From Lutimaribacter_A marinistellae (lineage in GTDB: Bacteria > Pseudomonadota > Alphaproteobacteria > Rhodobacterales > Rhodobacteraceae), in contig NZ_JBHRXI010000027.1 in NCBI RefSeq assembly GCF_042648365.1, positions 1-6,607 on the forward strand: DNA of 6,607 nucleotides. Direction: 5' to 3'. This document shows, in pieces, positions 3,636 to 6,607 of this stretch. The notes below the pieces were generated by a model that was not told the origin of the DNA, did not search any database, and saw only the letters and a list, made by a program, of their open reading frames with translations. The number at the start of each line of letters is the position of its first letter. Within the stretch, counting starts at the first letter, position 1. The position numbers and the translations under genes were made by a program.

Positions 3636-6607
3636 ATGGCCTACATCACCGGGGATGGCAATCTGAGCGGCACGATCGGTGACGATACAATTGTCTCGAC
3701 CGGATGGAGAGAAGGCAGCAGTGTCCCACCCGGAATCAATGGCCGGGGCGGGAGCGACACGATTACCGGCACCAACTCCAGTGACAATATATGGGGGGAC
3801 GGTTTCTTCGATCATGCCGAGTTCGAGGGCGACGATTACATCGACGCAATGGGCGGTCAAAACCGGGTCTGGGGCGGTGGCGGCAACGACACGATCCTGA
3901 CCGGCGATGGTTACGATACGATCCATGGTGATGACGGCTATGCCGCAGATGGCGACGACGAGATCCATTCCGGAGGCGGCAACGACTCTATCGAAGCAGG
4001 AGACGGTGATGACTCGATCCGCGCCGGGACCGGTTTCGACGACATCAAAGCGGGCGAAGGCAACGACACCGTTTTTGGCGGCGATCACGGCGACGAGATC
4101 TGGGGGCTTTTTGGTGACGACCGGCTCTACGGCGAGGCCGGAGACGATTGGATTGATGGTTACCGGGGGCGGAACTACCTGAGCGGTGGCGATGGCGAAG
4201 ATACCATCTGGGCTGGCGGCGACACGGATACCATTTTCGGCGGGGACGGCTTCGACACAATCCTGTTCAACACTCGGTTCTACGAATGGCAGGGCGGCGA
4301 CCTCCGCGTCCTCGGCGTGCCGGGCGAGGTCCATGGCGGCGGCTTTTCCGACACCATCGTTGTGCAGCAATACGAACTCGGCAACGATCCGACCTCGGGC
4401 GGATATGCCGTGTTCGACTTCCGTAACACCGAGATCACTTCAATTGAACGGCTCGTTTTCGAGAACCAAAAAGCCGACGACGTCAATATTCACGTGGTCC
4501 TTTCTGCGAACCAGATCGACAACCGGATCGACTCGAATCCGACCTCGCCAGTCATCACCCGCGAACTCGCGTCTGATCTGAGACTCTTCGGCCTTCCCGG
4601 CTCGCGCGCGCGGGAAAAGATCACGATCGAGGGCCGCGGCGTGGATATCGACGTTTCAGGCTGGCAATTCTTCGACTTCGTCAACGTCCTTTTCGATCTT
4701 GAGATCTTTGGCAACGCCGATCCGGAGGCGATCCGCACGACTCCGTTCTTCGCGACGCTGATCGAAGGCGGCGACGGGGGCGACACGGTTCACGGCAGCG
4801 ACCACGGCGACACGATCCACGGCGACGACGGCGACGATAGCGTGCATGCAGGCGCAGGCCGTGATGAAATTGACGGCGGTCCCGGCAACGATACGCTACG
4901 CGGCGAAGCAGGTAACGATACGCTTCTTGCCGGCCTCGGCAGCAATTTGATCGACGGCGGCGCTGATACCGATTTCGCCGATTACAGTAACATTGGAGAC
5001 GTCCTGACAGCCAATCTCGAAACCGGCGAGATCGTCCGGTCTGCCGGGACCGACACGGTCCTCAACGTTGAAATCTTCCACTTTGGATCGGCGGCAGAGG
5101 AGATCATTGCCTCCTCTGCCGCCGACAGCGTCTTCAGCGGCTACGGCGACGATACGATCCTTGGGATCGGCGGGTCGGACACGATCAACGGTGGGAATGG
5201 CGACGACCGTTTCGTTGTAACCTCGGGTTTCGCCACGGTGCTCGACGGCGGTTTGGACGAAGACACCATCGTCCCCGAATTCGACATGTCCGCAACGACG
5301 CAAGTGTCGCTGCGCGACGGTTTCGTCACGATCCCCTCGGGTGGGTTTTCGTTTTTCTACACTTGGCGAAATTTCGAGCATTACGACTCCTCCCTGACGG
5401 GCGGCGCGGAACAGATCGAAGGAACGGAGAGCGCGAACCGCATCCTCGCGGGTAGCGGGGCGAATGTGATCGACGCGCTCGGCGGGGACGATACTGTCCA
5501 TGGTGGCGAGGGCGCCGACACCGTGAACGGCGGGGACGGCCATGACGATCTCGACGGCGGCGCGGACACCGACCGGGTCACGGGCGGTCTAGGCGACGAC
5601 ACGATCCGGAGCGACGATGATGGTGGCTTCGACGCCATCTACGGTGGCAGCGGCACCGACAGCTTCGACGGATCGGTCCGGACCGACGATCTGGTGGTCG
5701 ACCTGAACGCTGGAGACTGGGGCGCAAGGGGTGTCGGCGGCGTCGACATGTTCAGTATCGAGGCTGTAGCCACCGGATCGGGCGACGACCTGATCGTCGG
5801 CTTCACGGATTCCACCGAGGACACATTGCGCGGCAATGGCGGCAACGACACGATCATCGGCTCGAACGACGCTGAACTGATCGAAGGCGGACCCGGCGCG
5901 GACGAGATCAACGGTGGTGGTCAGAGCGATACGCTGGTCGGTGGCGCGGGTGACGATACAATCCTCGGTGGGACACATGGCGTGGCAGGCGATACGGCGG
6001 TGTTCTCGCAGGCAGGCGGGCAATACACGGCACTGCGGCGGACGGATGGAGCTCTTGTCGTACAGCATCGCGACGGCGGGGCCGCGACCGATGGCATCGA
6101 CACGCTCTTCGACGTGGAGCACCTGCAGTTTGCCGACGGTATCGTGGCAGTCGACGCCATCGCGGACAACGCGATCGCCGAGACCGGAAGTCTTTTTCTG
6201 AGCAGCGATGCGGTGACGGTGAGTTTGCAGCGGAGCTATGTGGCCCCGGTTGTTGTTGCGTTTGTTTCGACGGAGAACGGGTTTCAGCCTGTGAACGTGC
6301 GGGTAAGCGGGGTGAGTGGCGACAGCCTGACGCTGCGGTTGCAGGAGCCGAACTATCTCGACGGGTCTCATTTCAACGAGACGGTGCATTACATGGTGGT
6401 CGAGGAGGGGACCTGGGTTCTGCCGGACGGCACGCTGCTGGAGGCCGGGACGCTGCAGAGCAACCTGCTTTCGAGCCAGGGCTTCGAGAGCGTGGCCTTC
6501 GAGGCCGAGTTCGACACAGCGCCGGTGATCCTGAGCCAGGTGCAGAGCGCCAACGGCGCCGATTTCGTCACCACGCGCCAGCGCAGTGCCGATGCGGAGG
6601 GCTTCCA
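3636..6607 (+). CDS. Large multi-block RTX calcium-binding protein, 3'-truncated by window edge
   Basis: Open from ATG 3636 to the last base: 990 codons and two further bases with no stop. The protein begins MAYITGDGNLSGTIGDDT, so RTX-like sequence starts almost at once, without a signal peptide or separate N-terminal domain. Layout: residues 36-212 RTX (about 13 regular units after residue 72); 213-376 a non-RTX beta-rich module (ITSIERLVFENQ, VVLSANQID, DIDVSGWQFFDF, LEIFGNAD); 377-445 RTX; 445-485 a linker of the DYS...TDTVLNVE type; 498-525 a short RTX group; 526-595 spacer; 596-680 RTX; 713-779 RTX; 785-840 the common RTX-associated segment DTAVFSQAGGQYT...GIDTLFDVEHLQFADG. From 851 a beta-sandwich-like region follows, with two related half-repeats (APVVVAF...NG and APVILSQ...NG). 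Expected to be exported by a type I system and folded by calcium outside; the C-terminal secretion signal would lie beyond the window. Adhesin or matrix role is inference. The RTX family call is firm. Confidence 0.93.
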   Translation, partial: MAYITGDGNLSGTIGDDTIVSTGWREGSSVPPGINGRGGSDTITGTNSSDNIWGDGFFDHAEFEGDDYIDAMGGQNRVWGGGGNDTILTGDGYDTIHGDDGYAADGDDEIHSGGGNDSIEAGDGDDSIRAGTGFDDIKAGEGNDTVFGGDHGDEIWGLFGDDRLYGEAGDDWIDGYRGRNYLSGGDGEDTIWAGGDTDTIFGGDGFDTILFNTRFYEWQGGDLRVLGVPGEVHGGGFSDTIVVQQYELGNDPTSGGYAVFDFRNTEITSIERLVFENQKADDVNIHVVLSANQIDNRIDSNPTSPVITRELASDLRLFGLPGSRAREKITIEGRGVDIDVSGWQFFDFVNVLFDLEIFGNADPEAIRTTPFFATLIEGGDGGDTVHGSDHGDTIHGDDGDDSVHAGAGRDEIDGGPGNDTLRGEAGNDTLLAGLGSNLIDGGADTDFADYSNIGDVLTANLETGEIVRSAGTDTVLNVEIFHFGSAAEEIIASSAADSVFSGYGDDTILGIGGSDTINGGNGDDRFVVTSGFATVLDGGLDEDTIVPEFDMSATTQVSLRDGFVTIPSGGFSFFYTWRNFEHYDSSLTGGAEQIEGTESANRILAGSGANVIDALGGDDTVHGGEGADTVNGGDGHDDLDGGADTDRVTGGLGDDTIRSDDDGGFDAIYGGSGTDSFDGSVRTDDLVVDLNAGDWGARGVGGVDMFSIEAVATGSGDDLIVGFTDSTEDTLRGNGGNDTIIGSNDAELIEGGPGADEINGGGQSDTLVGGAGDDTILGGTHGVAGDTAVFSQAGGQYTALRRTDGALVVQHRDGGAATDGIDTLFDVEHLQFADGIVAVDAIADNAIAETGSLFLSSDAVTVSLQRSYVAPVVVAFVSTENGFQPVNVRVSGVSGDSLTLRLQEPNYLDGSHFNETVHYMVVEEGTWVLPDGTLLEAGTLQSNLLSSQGFESVAFEAEFDTAPVILSQVQSANGADFVTTRQRSADAEGF
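3852..4271 (+). repeat. RTX nonapeptide block 1 of the plus-strand gene
   Basis: About 13 units, residues 73-212, for example GGNDTILTG, GGNDSIEAG, DGDDSIRAG, EGNDTVFGG and AGDDWIDGY. One unit is lengthened (DGYAADGDDEIHSG). The unusual Trp in several units (VWGG, IWGL, DWIDG, IWAG) replaces the common Leu/Ile/Val at the inward position or its neighbour. A looser stretch (nt 3741-3851) precedes the regular units. Confidence 0.88.
4764..4985 (+). repeat. RTX nonapeptide block 2 of the plus-strand gene
   Basis: About eight units, residues 377-450, including DGDDSVHAG, PGNDTLRGE and AGNDTLLAG. Several early units carry His (TVHGS, TIHGD, SVHAG). The block ends in ADTDFADYS, the usual entry into a beta-strand linker. 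Confidence 0.88.
5421..5675 (+). repeat. RTX nonapeptide block 3 of the plus-strand gene
   Basis: About nine units, residues 596-680: SGANVIDAL, GGDDTVHGG, EGADTVNGG, DGHDDLDGG, LGDDTIRSD, SGTDSFDGS and others. The block leads into the linker VVDLNAGDWGARGVGGVDMFSIE. Confidence 0.86.
5772..5972 (+). repeat. RTX nonapeptide block 4 of the plus-strand gene
   Basis: About seven units, residues 713-779, including GGNDTIIGS, PGADEINGG, GQSDTLVGG and AGDDTILGG. It is the last RTX block in view and precedes the FADG segment that commonly closes such arrays. Confidence 0.86.

Noticed and set aside
3483..6389. Long minus-strand open frames (3483-4370, 4896-5543, 5589-6389)
   Set aside because: They lie opposite the plus-strand RTX gene. 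The repeated GGCGACGATACGATC-like codons read in reverse give monotonous DRIVA/DRVVA-type strings, so the openness is a by-product of the repeats. No ribosome binding site or domain was seen.

Overview
The window looks like high-GC proteobacterial accessory DNA. GC-ending codons dominate in all three genes. An alphaproteobacterium, possibly of the Rhodobacterales, is the best guess. That rests on the style of the large glycine/aspartate-rich RTX proteins and of the small serine recombinase, not on a taxonomic marker.

Layout: (1) nt 1-693, plus strand, the 3' part of a serine recombinase (resolvase/invertase family) that enters from the left edge. (2) nt 650-2923, minus strand, a complete 757-residue RTX calcium-binding protein. 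It has a Calx-beta-like N-terminus, a helical part, a glycine-zipper-like hydrophobic stretch, a YLxxHPEV motif, an RTX array and a type I secretion-like C-terminus. Its 3' end overlaps the recombinase 3' end by 44 bp, tail to tail. (3) nt 2924-3635, a 712-bp divergent intergenic region with no convincing gene. It carries a tentative promoter for the minus-strand gene and two palindromes that share the core GACCGCCG. (4) nt 3636-6607, plus strand, a second and larger RTX protein that is open without a stop to the right edge. At least 990 residues are visible, with four main RTX blocks separated by non-RTX beta-rich modules and the beginning of a lectin-like beta-sandwich region.

How the parts may work together: the two RTX genes are transcribed away from a shared control region. 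Both products lack a Sec signal peptide, as expected for substrates exported in one step by a type I (ABC/MFP/TolC) machine and folded outside by calcium. No secretion genes are visible here. The minus-strand product has a possible membrane-active segment and could be a toxin or surface effector. The plus-strand product looks like a large adhesin or extracellular matrix protein. The recombinase suggests a mobile or rearranging locus, but no attachment or inversion site could be identified by eye.
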